This document shows positions 16,598-25,410 of a stretch of DNA of 64,000 nucleotides, in pieces. A model generated the notes under the pieces. It saw only the letters and a program-made list of their open reading frames with translations. It was not told the origin of the DNA and did not search any database. Each line of letters starts with the position of its first letter. Positions within the stretch are counted from its first letter, which is position 1. The DNA comes from Pseudomonas synxantha BG33R (GTDB taxonomy: Bacteria > Pseudomonadota > Gammaproteobacteria > Pseudomonadales > Pseudomonadaceae). Location: the NCBI RefSeq assembly GCF_000263715.2, contig NZ_CM001514.1, forward strand, positions 3,086,936-3,150,935, written 5' to 3'. The position numbers and the translations under genes were made by a program.

Positions 16598-17614
16598 TCA
16601 GCCCGCTCGCAACGCCACGCGGCCGGAAACAAAATGGCCCACATCGTTGAACCCCGGAGTGGACGAGTGCCCAGGCGTGACCAGCGAATCAATGAAGGCC
16701 TCATCCTCAGGCGTGATGTTTACGTCCAGCGCGCGAGTGTAGGCATCCCACTGCGCCTCGGTACGCGGGCCCACAATCGCCGAACTCACTGCCGCATTGT
16801 TAAGCACCCAGGCAATTGCGAACTCTACAATCCCCACGCCACGTCCCTGAGTGTATTGCTGGATCAGTTGGGCGATGCGCAGCGACTCCACCCGCCATTC
16901 GGTTTCCAGGATGCGCTTGTCCTGGCGCGCGGCACGGCTGCCTGGCTCGGGTGTAACGTCAGGTGCGTACTTGCCACTGAGCACCCCTCGGGCCAGCGGA
17001 CTGTAAGGCACCACACCCAAACCATAGGCTGCCGCCGCTGTGATTTGCTCGACTTCGGCCTGGCGGTTGACGATGTTATACAGCGGCTGGCTGATAATGG
17101 GTTTATCTACCCCCAGGCGCTCGGCCACGCGAATCACTTCAGCGATGCGCCAACCGCGATAATTGGACAGGCCCCAGTAGCGGATCTTGCCTTGGCGGAT
17201 CAGGTCGCCAATGGCCGACACGGTTACCTCCAGAGGCGTGTCGTGATCTTCACGGTGCAGATAGTAGATGTCCAGGTAATCGGTATCCAGGCGCGCAAGG
17301 CTGGCTTCCAACGCATTGAAGATGCGCTTGCGGTTCAACCCGCTGCGGTTGGGCAAACCATCGGCGGGGCCGAAGCCGACCTTGGTGGCCAGCACCCAAT
17401 CCTGGCGATTGCGCGCAATGGCTTCGCCGACGATCTCTTCGGAGCGCCCGCCGGTGTAGACGTCGGCGGTGTCGATAAAATTGATACCCTGGTCCCAGGC
17501 CTTGTCGATGATACGCAGCGAGTCTTCGGTGCTGGTTTGTTCGCCAAACATCATGGTGCCGAGCGTCAGTGCGCTGACCTTCAACCCGGACTGGCCCAAT
17601 GTGCGGTAAATCAT
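16598..17614 (-). CDS. Aldo/keto reductase
   Basis: Cytosolic NADPH-dependent oxidoreductase of 338 residues with a TIM-barrel AKR signature. The catalytic tetrad is visible: Asp and Tyr in 'NFIDTADVYTGG', Lys in 'LATKVGF' and His in 'YYLHREDHDT'. The C-terminal NADPH-binding segment 'SSAIVGPRTEAQW' is present. N-terminal 'YRTLGQSGLKVSALTLGTMMFG' is characteristic of the AKR11/12-like group. Substrate unknown. GAGGAG lies just upstream of the ATG. The LysR gene 82 bp upstream is read in the same direction and may regulate it. Confidence 0.92.
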   Translation of the reverse strand: MIYRTLGQSGLKVSALTLGTMMFGEQTSTEDSLRIIDKAWDQGINFIDTADVYTGGRSEEIVGEAIARNRQDWVLATKVGFGPADGLPNRSGLNRKRIFNALEASLARLDTDYLDIYYLHREDHDTPLEVTVSAIGDLIRQGKIRYWGLSNYRGWRIAEVIRVAERLGVDKPIISQPLYNIVNRQAEVEQITAAAAYGLGVVPYSPLARGVLSGKYAPDVTPEPGSRAARQDKRILETEWRVESLRIAQLIQQYTQGRGVGIVEFAIAWVLNNAAVSSAIVGPRTEAQWDAYTRALDVNITPEDEAFIDSLVTPGHSSTPGFNDVGHFVSGRVALRAG

Positions 17615-17695
17615 GCAAAGCTCCTCATGGCAGGCAAATGTGAGTCATGCAATACCAGACCCGACGGCTCTGGAACAAGCCCTGGGTGCATTTCT

Positions 17696-18598
17696 TCATC
17701 CGCGCAGCAATGTCTGGCAGCGTGCCTGTAAAAAGCGATGCAGCACTTTCACCCGCTCCGACACTTGCAGGCGGTGAGGGCACATCAGGTTGAACGGCGT
17801 GGGTTCGCCTTGCCAGTCGGGAAGCAACTGCACCAGCCGCCCGGCCTGGATGTCCCGGGCCACATCCAGGTTGGCTTTATAGACAATGCCATGGCCGGCC
17901 AGCGCCCAGCGCCGAACGATTTCGCCGTCATCGCTGAGGTAGTCACCGCTGACTTCGACCTCCTGCAGCAGTGTGCCCTGGCGGAAATACCAGGTGCTAT
18001 TGGCCTGCCCGCGGCGCATGTAGCGCAGCGTACTGTGCTGCGCCAAATCTGCAGGTACCTGCGGTGCGCCGTAGCGCGCCAGGTAGTCGGGGCTGGCGCA
18101 GACGATGCGCTGGTGGCCGGGCACCACCGGCAGCGCCACCAGGCTGGAATCCCTCGGCACGCCAAAGCGCAGGGCGATGTCGACGGTGTCGCGAAACAAA
18201 TCGGCATTGCTGTCGTTGAGTAACAATTGCAGGCGGATGTTCGGGTGCTCGAGCTTGAACTCATCCAACCAGCCCAGCAGCACATTGCGGCCAAAGTCCG
18301 AGGGAGCGGCCAATTGCAATAAACCACTGAGGCTTTGGCCTTGTTGCTTGATGGCATGTTCGCCTTCGGACAGGGCTTCCAGCGCCACTCGCACGCTGTC
18401 CAGATAACGCCGGCCTTCTTCGGTCAGGCGCATGCTGCGGGTGGAGCGAGCAAGCAGGCGGATGCCGAGCCGGGTTTCAAGGCGCTTGAGGGCGATACTG
18501 GCTGCTGCTGGGGTAAGGCCGAGGCCACGGGCGGCGGCCGTCAGGCTACCGGTGTCGGCGCTGCGTACAAAGACTTCAAGGTCGAGAATCGAGCCCAT
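17696..18598 (-). CDS. LysR-family transcriptional regulator
   Basis: A 300-residue regulator. The N-terminal winged helix-turn-helix at about 1-60 ('FVRSADTGSLTAAARGLGLTPAAASIALKRLETRLGIRLLARS') is textbook LysR. The C-terminal effector-binding domain (about 90-295) resembles the subgroup near aldo/keto and quinone reductase genes. It is divergent from an SDR gene at 18700, with a 101-bp shared promoter region, and lies just upstream of the aldo/keto reductase. Either or both may be its targets. Inducer unknown. Confidence 0.92.
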   Translation of the reverse strand: MGSILDLEVFVRSADTGSLTAAARGLGLTPAAASIALKRLETRLGIRLLARSTRSMRLTEEGRRYLDSVRVALEALSEGEHAIKQQGQSLSGLLQLAAPSDFGRNVLLGWLDEFKLEHPNIRLQLLLNDSNADLFRDTVDIALRFGVPRDSSLVALPVVPGHQRIVCASPDYLARYGAPQVPADLAQHSTLRYMRRGQANSTWYFRQGTLLQEVEVSGDYLSDDGEIVRRWALAGHGIVYKANLDVARDIQAGRLVQLLPDWQGEPTPFNLMCPHRLQVSERVKVLHRFLQARCQTLLRG

Positions 18599-18602
18599 TG
18601 AT

Positions 18603-18642
18603 AAAAATCCTTTAAAGATCTTGTCGTTTTACCCGGATTTTT
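18603..18642. promoter_or_regulatory. Candidate LysR operator between lysR-type gene and SDR gene
   Basis: Perfect 8-bp inverted arms AAAAATCC (18603-18610) and GGATTTTT (18635-18642) in the divergent promoter region. The 24-bp spacer is longer than a usual T-N11-A box, so the site is tentative. Confidence 0.3.
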
Positions 18643-18699
18643 CGCCGATTGCCAAGCTGGGAAGATGAAGGCTCACTTTCTTGTCCAGGTAGTTTCCTC

Positions 18700-19404
18700 A
18701 TGATTTCTTCTCTGAGCGGTAAAACCGTCATCGTTATTGGCGGCAGCAGCGGTATCGGTGCCGCCGTAGCCCAGGCGGCCATCGCTCGCGGCGCGCACGT
18801 GGTGCTGGCCGGGCGTCGCTTGACCTCCGGCATCGAGAACGGCGTACGCAGCGAACCGGTAGACGTCACCGATAGCGCGTCGTTGCAGCGATTGTTCGAA
18901 ACGGTGGGGCACTTTGACCACCTGGTCTACACCTCGGGCTCTTCGGTGCGGGCCAAGCCCCTGATCGAAACCGACCTTGGCGAAGCCCAGGACAACTTCA
19001 ATGTGAAACTCTGGGGCGCGCTGCGTGCGATTCAACAAGCGCTGCCGTTCCTGAATGAACACGGCAGCATCACCCTGACTTCCGGTCAGTTGGGGCGCAA
19101 GCTGGCAGGGGGGCAGTTCATCAAGACCGGCATCAACGCTGCGACCGAGGCATTGGGCAAGCAACTGGCCAAGGAACTGGCGCCACGTCGGGTCAATGTT
19201 ATCAGCCCGGGCGTGATTGACACCCCGGCCTATGCCGGGTTGGCGCAAGAGCAGCGCGTGGCGATGTTTGCCAACGCGGGCGGGGCATTGCCGGTTGGCC
19301 GGGTAGGGCAGGCTGAAGACGTGGCGGCGGGGTATGTGCTGGCCATGGAGAACAGCTTTATAACGGGAAGCATCATCGATATCGACGGCGGCGGACAACT
19401 GTAA
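18700..19404 (+). CDS. Short-chain dehydrogenase/reductase-like protein lacking the usual Tyr-x3-Lys
   Basis: A 234-residue Rossmann-fold protein. The cofactor motif 'GGSSGIGAAVA' near residue 14 and the acidic/Asn region 'VYTSGSSVR' are present. The catalytic Ser is visible in 'TLTSGQ', but the expected Tyr-x-x-x-Lys 13 residues on is replaced by 'GGQFIKTGINAA', with no Tyr. Similar divergent SDRs with Gly-rich active-site replacements exist, so this may be a different chemistry or a binding protein. The C-terminal 'GSIIDIDGGGQL' is typical. The ATG at 18700 is chosen because the family begins there. It is divergently transcribed from the LysR regulator, its likely controller. Confidence 0.82.
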   Translation: MISSLSGKTVIVIGGSSGIGAAVAQAAIARGAHVVLAGRRLTSGIENGVRSEPVDVTDSASLQRLFETVGHFDHLVYTSGSSVRAKPLIETDLGEAQDNFNVKLWGALRAIQQALPFLNEHGSITLTSGQLGRKLAGGQFIKTGINAATEALGKQLAKELAPRRVNVISPGVIDTPAYAGLAQEQRVAMFANAGGALPVGRVGQAEDVAAGYVLAMENSFITGSIIDIDGGGQL

Positions 19405-19428
19405 CCGCCCACCGCCGGTGCCCTTTGG

Positions 19429-20301
19429 TTAATGACGGGCCTTGTCCAGTGTAAACGTCCCTATGGCAGTAAACTCAGGCCCGTCATTTCTTCGAAAGGA
19501 ACAGGCAAACTCACCCGAGCCATGCTCGTCAGTGACTTCTTCGTTCAGTTTCAGCACCCCAGCATGGGCTGTCACCGTCCCATAGCTGTCGAGTCGTTGA
19601 AACTGAACGCGGACGTCATTGTTGCCGGCCAGGTCATGGATCAATCCCTTCGCGTCGTTATAGACCACGATGGCAAAAATATTCCGAGTCCGCGGCAAGC
19701 CGTCATCGTAATAGTCGCCCATGAAGATTCGGCGATCCGGGCGGTGGCCCCCGAAGTCGGAGCTATCAATCCGCAGGTCGGTTTTGAAAGAGTAAGAACC
19801 CGGTAGTGGTCCCCCCTCGAAGGTCAGGTTCAGTTCGCCTTTTGCCGGATACTGGGCGCTGTGAACCATTGACACGCCTGTCAGGTCGACATCACCTTTT
19901 GTCAGCGTTATCTGTTTATCGCTACCAAACTGCGCTTTACCCGAGAAAGACGCCTGCATCCGTTCACCGTCGAATGACACTGTTATCTCCCCGGCAGTTG
20001 CCCAATAGGGAGAAATACCCGAGTTTTCATGCGCAGAAAAGAGCAACCTGGCGCGCCCATCGGCAAAGCTATAGCTGTGTTGGGTCCCGTCACTCGGTAG
20101 CTCAGCGGGAAGATAAATATCAATGCCATAAAAATGGTTGGGCTCTGGCGAGAGCCGTTTTGTCGCCACCAAATGCCATATTCCATTTGGCTCCTGGTAC
20201 ATATCCATTTTATCCGCGTCACCCTGGAAGGTCAGGTTGTGCGCGCCTGCTACTGTGACTGCTAACGTACCTTGAGTGCCCTGTGCCGTTTTACTGATCA
20301 T
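19429..20301 (-). CDS. Hypothetical beta-rich protein
   Basis: A 290-residue protein I do not recognise. No signal peptide, TM helix or catalytic motif is apparent. Composition suggests two similar beta-sandwich-like halves: 'HNLTFQGD' and 'AGEITVSFDGERMQASFSG' in the first recall 'LNLTFEGG' and 'AGVLKLN...GSGEFACSFRR' in the second. AAGG upstream of the ATG supports the start. Its stop lies 25 bp from the convergent SDR stop. It has no obvious functional partner; the MFS gene upstream is likely separate. It is probably a real gene given its length, codon use and absence of a better frame on the other strand. Confidence 0.6.
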   Translation of the reverse strand: MISKTAQGTQGTLAVTVAGAHNLTFQGDADKMDMYQEPNGIWHLVATKRLSPEPNHFYGIDIYLPAELPSDGTQHSYSFADGRARLLFSAHENSGISPYWATAGEITVSFDGERMQASFSGKAQFGSDKQITLTKGDVDLTGVSMVHSAQYPAKGELNLTFEGGPLPGSYSFKTDLRIDSSDFGGHRPDRRIFMGDYYDDGLPRTRNIFAIVVYNDAKGLIHDLAGNNDVRVQFQRLDSYGTVTAHAGVLKLNEEVTDEHGSGEFACSFRRNDGPEFTAIGTFTLDKARH

Positions 20302-20480
20302 CTCGATAGCCCTTCAAGAAGTGAAATGAATTCACCAAGAAGGCTAAACGCGATCCAGGAATTTGAATACTGTCAAAAGTGACAGGTATAAAAGGCAAGC
20401 CTTTAATTCCATTCAAGGCACCGTGTGCCGACGCAAACACCCTCACGCCTTCCAAGAGCATCTGCGCCGTCCCGTGGAGG

Positions 20481-21791
20481 TTAAACCTTGAGCGTACGCG
20501 TCATCCTCAAAGCCAGCACACTCCCACCCACAATCACCGCCGCCAGCAGGTACAACGCCACATCCGTGGACCCAGTGGCATCCTTCACAAACCCCACGAT
20601 ATACGGGCTGAGAAACCCCGCCATCTGCCCCATGGAGTTGATCAACGCCAAGCCACCCGCTGCGGCACCGGCACTGAGCATGGCCGTGGGCACCGGCCAG
20701 AACATTGGCAGGCCGGTCAGGGCGCCCATGGTGGCGATGGTCAAGCCAAGGATGGCGATGGCCGGGGTGGTGGCGAAGTTAACCGCAATCACCAGGCCGA
20801 TGGCGCCCATCAGCATCGGCACTACCAAGTGCCAGCGACGTTCCTTGCGCAAGTCGGCGGAGCGGCCCACCAGCAACATGAACACCGCCGCCAGCAGATA
20901 CGGGATCGCGCTGAGCCAGCCAATCACCAGGTTGTCGCTGAAGCCCAGGTTCTTGATGATCGACGGTAACCAGAAGTTGATGGCGTACACGCCGCTCTGG
21001 ATGCAGAAGTAGATCAGGCCGAACGCCCAGATCGCCGGGTTCTTGAAGACTTCAGCCAGCGAATCGCTGGTGGTTGCGGGCTTGTTCGCCAGGTCCGTGG
21101 CCTGGTCGGCTTCCAACACTGCGCGTTCATGGGGCTTGAGCCACTTGGCATGGGCGAAGCTGTCACTGAGCAGGAAGTAGGCGAGGGCACCGAGGATCAC
21201 AGTCGGGATGCCTTGCAGCAGGAACATCCACTGCCAGCCGGCCAACCCGCCTTGGCCGGCGGCGAAGTGGTTGAGAATCCAGCCGGAAAACGGGCTGCCG
21301 AGCAAGCCGGACACCGGAATGGCCGACATGAACAGCGCCATGATCCGCCCACGGCGGAAGGTCGGAAACCACTGTGAAAGGTACAACACCACCCCTGGAA
21401 AGAAGCCGGCTTCAGCGGCACCGGTAAACAGGCGCAAAGTGTAGAAATGCGTGGGCGTAGTCACGAACAGCAAACACGTGGAGAGCGTGCCCCACACGAT
21501 CATCATCAACGCGATCCAGCGCCGTGGGCCGAACCGGGTCAGCGCCAGGTTACTCGGCACGCCGCACAGCACGTAGCCGATAAAGAAAATCCCGGCGCCC
21601 AGGCCGTACACGGTTTCGCTGAACTTCAACGCATCGAGCATCTGCAACTTGGCAAAGCCAACGTTGACCCGGTCGAGGTAGTTGAACAGGTAGCAGATAA
21701 AGATGAAGGGGATCAGGCGCAGGGTAATGCGCTTGTAGATGGCGTTTTTATCGTCATCGCTGGCCAGTGCGGCAGTAGCGCTCTGTGACAT
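20481..21791 (-). CDS. MFS transporter, anion:cation symporter (ACS) family
   Basis: Inner-membrane permease of 436 residues with twelve hydrophobic helices. 'IFICYLFNYLDRVNVGFAKLQM' in TM1 and 'GYVLCGVPSNLALTRFGPRRWIA' in the loop 2-3 region are ACS-family signatures (glucarate, galactarate, phthalate, tartrate-type transporters). The central loop between TM6 and TM7 is hydrophilic, about residues 215-250. It is divergent from a CdaR-type regulator that is followed by glycerate kinase. A sugar-diacid, glycerate or related hydroxy-acid substrate is therefore likely, by context. Confidence 0.88.
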   Translation of the reverse strand: MSQSATAALASDDDKNAIYKRITLRLIPFIFICYLFNYLDRVNVGFAKLQMLDALKFSETVYGLGAGIFFIGYVLCGVPSNLALTRFGPRRWIALMMIVWGTLSTCLLFVTTPTHFYTLRLFTGAAEAGFFPGVVLYLSQWFPTFRRGRIMALFMSAIPVSGLLGSPFSGWILNHFAAGQGGLAGWQWMFLLQGIPTVILGALAYFLLSDSFAHAKWLKPHERAVLEADQATDLANKPATTSDSLAEVFKNPAIWAFGLIYFCIQSGVYAINFWLPSIIKNLGFSDNLVIGWLSAIPYLLAAVFMLLVGRSADLRKERRWHLVVPMLMGAIGLVIAVNFATTPAIAILGLTIATMGALTGLPMFWPVPTAMLSAGAAAGGLALINSMGQMAGFLSPYIVGFVKDATGSTDVALYLLAAVIVGGSVLALRMTRTLKV

Positions 21792-21952
21792 GGGGATTCT
21801 CTCTTTATTATGATTTTTCGCGGCGCGAGGGTAACGTTGACCGCCCCAACAGTCTCAGCGACGTGATGGGCGACTGTCTTTGTGCCGGCGCACAGCGAAG
21901 CCACCTTTGCGCTGTGCCGGTGAACAACCCGTCTTTTCAGGAAATTAGCCCC

Positions 21953-23068
21953 ATGTTCGAGTTGGATCATGACTTGGCGCAGGAGATTGTCGATCGCACC
22001 ATGGCAATCCTGCCCTATAACGTCAACGTCATGGACAGCCAGGGCCTGATCCTCGGCAGCGGTGAGCCGGAGCGTATCAATACTCGTCACGAAGGGGCGC
22101 AGTTGGTCCTGGCCAATGGCCGGGTGGTGGAAATCGACGGGCAGACCGCCAAGCATCTCAAGGGCGTGCAACCGGGCATCAACCTGCCGCTTATGCACGA
22201 TCAGCGGCTGATCGGCGTGCTGGGCATTACCGGCGAACCCGATGGCCTGCGCACCTATGCCGAACTGGTGCGCATGACGGCTGAAATGTTGGTCAGCCAC
22301 CGCCATCAGCAAGCCGAGCAGCAATGGCGACGCCAGCGTTGTGATGATTTGCTGGCCTTGCTGCTGGCCGACAATGGCGACTCCCCCCGTCTGGTGGACG
22401 AAGCCCGGCAACTGGGCCTCAAACCGCATCTGGCGCGCACGCCATACCTGTTCGAACTGGGCCCGGGCCAATCGGCAGAAGCCTTGAGTGCCTGGCTCAC
22501 CAGCCGCTATCCCGACAGTTGGTGCGTCAGCCCTGCGCAGTTCTCCCTGCTGTGGTGCCGGCCTGCCGCTGTGCAGGTCGATAATCCGCGTTTGCTGGAA
22601 AAGCTCGACGGCCTGGGTTGGACTATCCTGCGTGTTGCGGTTGGCGGGCAAGCGGATGGCTTGCCAGGGTTGCGCCGATGCTACCGCCGTGTCGGTGATC
22701 TGCTTGCCTATGGCCGCGATCTCCTGCCGCAGACACGCCTGTTGACCCTCACCCGTTATCGTCTGCCGGTCATGCTCTGGCGTCATCGCAACGACGACGC
22801 CCTGGACGAGTTGCTCAACCCCTTGCGCAAGGTGCTGGCCAAGGACAGCAACGGGCAACTGCTGGCCACCTTGCGCAGTTGGTGCGAGCACGACGGGCAA
22901 AGCCAGGCGTGTGCCGATGCCTTGGGCATCCACCGCAACAGCTTGCGTTACCGCATGGAGCGTATTGCCGAACTCAGCGGCGTCGACCCGCTGACCCTCG
23001 ACGGTATGCTTACCTTATACCTGGGCGTGCAGTTGTTGCCTCAGCCTCTGGAGGCGCAGGCTTTGTAG
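21953..23068 (+). CDS. CdaR/SdaR-type sugar-diacid transcriptional regulator
   Basis: A 371-residue activator. The N-terminal diacid-recognition domain (about 1-135) opens 'ELDHDLAQEIVDRTMAILPYNVNVMD' and includes 'DGQTAKHLKGVQPGINLPL', which resembles E. coli CdaR. The C-terminal PucR-type helix-turn-helix is 'CADALGIHRNSLRYRMERIAELSG'. CdaR regulates glucarate, galactarate and glycerate uptake and use. Here it is flanked by the divergent ACS transporter and the downstream glycerate kinase, which fits that role. The ATG at 21953 was chosen because conserved sequence starts there; the frame is open upstream. Confidence 0.88.
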   Translation: MFELDHDLAQEIVDRTMAILPYNVNVMDSQGLILGSGEPERINTRHEGAQLVLANGRVVEIDGQTAKHLKGVQPGINLPLMHDQRLIGVLGITGEPDGLRTYAELVRMTAEMLVSHRHQQAEQQWRRQRCDDLLALLLADNGDSPRLVDEARQLGLKPHLARTPYLFELGPGQSAEALSAWLTSRYPDSWCVSPAQFSLLWCRPAAVQVDNPRLLEKLDGLGWTILRVAVGGQADGLPGLRRCYRRVGDLLAYGRDLLPQTRLLTLTRYRLPVMLWRHRNDDALDELLNPLRKVLAKDSNGQLLATLRSWCEHDGQSQACADALGIHRNSLRYRMERIAELSGVDPLTLDGMLTLYLGVQLLPQPLEAQAL

Positions 23069-23168
23069 AAATGACCAACAAACCCCACCTGCACTTGTGC
23101 ATCGGACCGGCGTCATTGCCCAGGCCAACTGGCAGCATGGGCATCATAAAAACCGGAGAAAGCCCATC

Positions 23169-24308
23169 ATGAAGATCATCATCGCCCCCGACTCGTTCAA
23201 GGACAGCCTCAGTGCCGCAGGCACGGCCCAGGCCATTGCCGAAGGGTTGGCCCAGGTCTGGCCGGATGCGCAGTTGGTCGAATGCCCAATGGCCGATGGC
23301 GGTGAGGGCACGGTGGATGCGGTACTTGCTGCGTGCAATGGCCAGTTGCGCCGGCAAACCGTGCGAGGCCCACTGGGAGACGAAGTCGAGGCACGTTGGG
23401 GCTGGTTGGCCGACAGCCATACCGCGATTATCGAGATGGCCGAGGCCAGTGGTTTGCAACTGGTCGCGCCGGGCCAGCGCGACGCGTGTTCGACGACAAC
23501 ATATGGCACCGGGGAGTTGATCTGCGCCGCCCTGGATGCGGGGGCGCAGCGCATTATCCTGGCGATTGGCGGCAGTGCGACCAACGATGGCGGGGCTGGT
23601 GCGATGCAGGCCCTGGGTGTGCAACTTTTTGACGCAGAAAGCCAGCCGCTGTCCCCGGGTGGGCTGGCGTTGGCGGGCCTGGCGCGTATTAGCCTTGAAA
23701 CGCTCGACCCGCGTTTGGCGCAGGTGCGTTTTGAGATCGCTGCTGACGTCAATAACCCCCTGTGCGGTCCTCACGGTGCCTCAGCGATTTTCGGCCCGCA
23801 GAAAGGTGCGAGTCCCGAGCAGGTGGCCCAACTGGACGCCGCCCTTGACCATTTCGCCCACCACTGCGCCCAGGTGCTGCCCAAGGATGTGCGCGACGAA
23901 CCGGGCAGTGGTGCTGCCGGTGGCCTGGGCTTCGCCGCCAAGGCATTCCTCGGTGCACAATTTCGTCCGGGCGTGGAGGTGGTCGCCGAACTGGTTGGCC
24001 TCGAACACGCCGTACGCGGCGCCGACCTGGTCATCACCGGCGAAGGCCGCTTCGACGCTCAGACCCTGCGCGGCAAGACCCCGTTCGGGGTTGCGCGCAT
24101 CGCCAGCCAGCACGGCGTACCGGTCATTGTGATCGCAGGCACCTTGGGCGACGGTTACGAGCAGATGTATGCCCACGGTGTGGATGCGGCGTTTGCCCTA
24201 CCGTCGGGACCAATGAGTCTGGAGCAAGCCTGCAGCGAGGCCCCTCGCCTGTTGCGCGAGCGCGCCGCGGATATTGCGCGGGTGTGGCGCCTTGCTGCTA
24301 ATCACTGA
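23169..24308 (+). CDS. Glycerate kinase (GarK/GlxK type)
   Basis: Phosphorylates D-glycerate, feeding the lower glycolytic pathway from glucarate, galactarate or glyoxylate catabolism. The 379-residue length and N-terminal 'MKIIIAPDSFKDSLSA' are diagnostic of the GarK family. 'CPMADGGEGTVDA', 'GGSATNDGGAGAMQALG', 'GAAGGLGFAAKAFL' and 'GADLVITGEGRFDAQTLRGKTPFGVA' are further family blocks. GGAG precedes the ATG. It lies 100 bp after the CdaR-type regulator. Its last 11 bp overlap the 3' end of the convergent histone-deacetylase-family gene. Confidence 0.94.
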   Translation: MKIIIAPDSFKDSLSAAGTAQAIAEGLAQVWPDAQLVECPMADGGEGTVDAVLAACNGQLRRQTVRGPLGDEVEARWGWLADSHTAIIEMAEASGLQLVAPGQRDACSTTTYGTGELICAALDAGAQRIILAIGGSATNDGGAGAMQALGVQLFDAESQPLSPGGLALAGLARISLETLDPRLAQVRFEIAADVNNPLCGPHGASAIFGPQKGASPEQVAQLDAALDHFAHHCAQVLPKDVRDEPGSGAAGGLGFAAKAFLGAQFRPGVEVVAELVGLEHAVRGADLVITGEGRFDAQTLRGKTPFGVARIASQHGVPVIVIAGTLGDGYEQMYAHGVDAAFALPSGPMSLEQACSEAPRLLRERAADIARVWRLAANH

Positions 24309-25410
24309 CCCCCTGCGCCAACCGCTCCACCCACTGTTGCTGAAACGCTTGCAGCGCCGCACCGGGTTGCTGCAATTGCACAAACTCCAGCATTGGGTCT
24401 TGCACCGCGGTGCGCACGCCGCTTAATTCCTCCAGAGTCGCCAACCCGCAAAACGGTACGTAGGCTTCGCTGTAACCGCCTTCATGCACCAGCACCAGGC
24501 GGCCCTGGCACATACGCTCGGCTGCCTGGCGCAGGCTGCGGGTCATCAGCCGGAACGATTCGCTGTGCAGCAACATGCGCGCCAGTGGGTCGACGGCATT
24601 GGCGTCATAGCCGCAGGCGACGATGATCAGCTCTGGCTCGAAACGCTCAAGGGCGGGCAACACGATGCGTTCCATCGCATGCGCATAGGTTGCGTGACCA
24701 CTGCCCGGCGGCAGCGGGATATTGATGTTGGCGCCCAGGCCAGGACCCCGGCCACGATCCTGTTCGCCGCTGTAGCCCGGTGGGTAGCAAGCGTCCTGAT
24801 GCAGTGAAACCGTCAACACATCGGCGCGCTCCTCGAAGATTGATTGCGTGCCGTTACCGTGGTGCACGTCCCAGTCGATCACGGCGACTTTGCCGAGCCC
24901 GTTATGGACCTTGGCCGCTTCGATGGCAATGGCAATATTGGCGAGAAAGCAGAAGCCCATGGCGCTGTCTGCCAGGCAGTGATGCCCAGGTGGCCGGGAC
25001 AGGGAATAGGCATTGTGCGCCTGGCCCTTGAGCACCGTGTCTACGGCGGCGATGGTCAAGCCCGCAGACAGTTTCGCGATCTCGTAGCTGCCCGGCCCAA
25101 TCGGCGCCTGCGGGCCGAGCTCGCCGCCGCCAGCATCGCTCAGGGCCTTGAAGCGTTGCAGATAAGCGCTGCTGTGCACCCGTAGCAGGTCTGCTTCACT
25201 GGCCGGCGGTGCGCTAAGCAGGTGCAGATGACGCGTCAATCCAGACACATCCAACAAGCTTTTCAAGCGGCGTTTGGTCTCCGGGGATTCGGCATGACCG
25301 CTGCCAGCCGGCGGTTGTACCCAGCCGCCTACGGGTAATGTCAGCGCGTGCGCACCTGCGCTGTGCCACAGGCTCATTTCATCGAAGAAAAATGCGGTGG
25401 TTCGGTTCAT
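24298..25410 (-). CDS. Histone-deacetylase-family amidohydrolase (class II type)
   Basis: Zn-dependent deacetylase of 370 residues, predicted cytosolic. In bacteria these act on acetylpolyamines or other N-acyl amines rather than histones. Motifs are intact: 'SRPPGHHC' (tandem His), 'VIDWDVHHGNGTQ' (Asp and His metal ligands), 'GYDANAVDPLA' (Asp ligand) and 'VHEGGYSEAYVPFC' (active-site Gly-Gly-Tyr). It overlaps the upstream MFS gene by 4 bp (ATGA), so the two are translationally coupled. Third in the unit outer-membrane protein - MFS - deacetylase. Confidence 0.9.
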   Translation of the reverse strand: MNRTTAFFFDEMSLWHSAGAHALTLPVGGWVQPPAGSGHAESPETKRRLKSLLDVSGLTRHLHLLSAPPASEADLLRVHSSAYLQRFKALSDAGGGELGPQAPIGPGSYEIAKLSAGLTIAAVDTVLKGQAHNAYSLSRPPGHHCLADSAMGFCFLANIAIAIEAAKVHNGLGKVAVIDWDVHHGNGTQSIFEERADVLTVSLHQDACYPPGYSGEQDRGRGPGLGANINIPLPPGSGHATYAHAMERIVLPALERFEPELIIVACGYDANAVDPLARMLLHSESFRLMTRSLRQAAERMCQGRLVLVHEGGYSEAYVPFCGLATLEELSGVRTAVQDPMLEFVQLQQPGAALQAFQQQWVERLAQGVSD

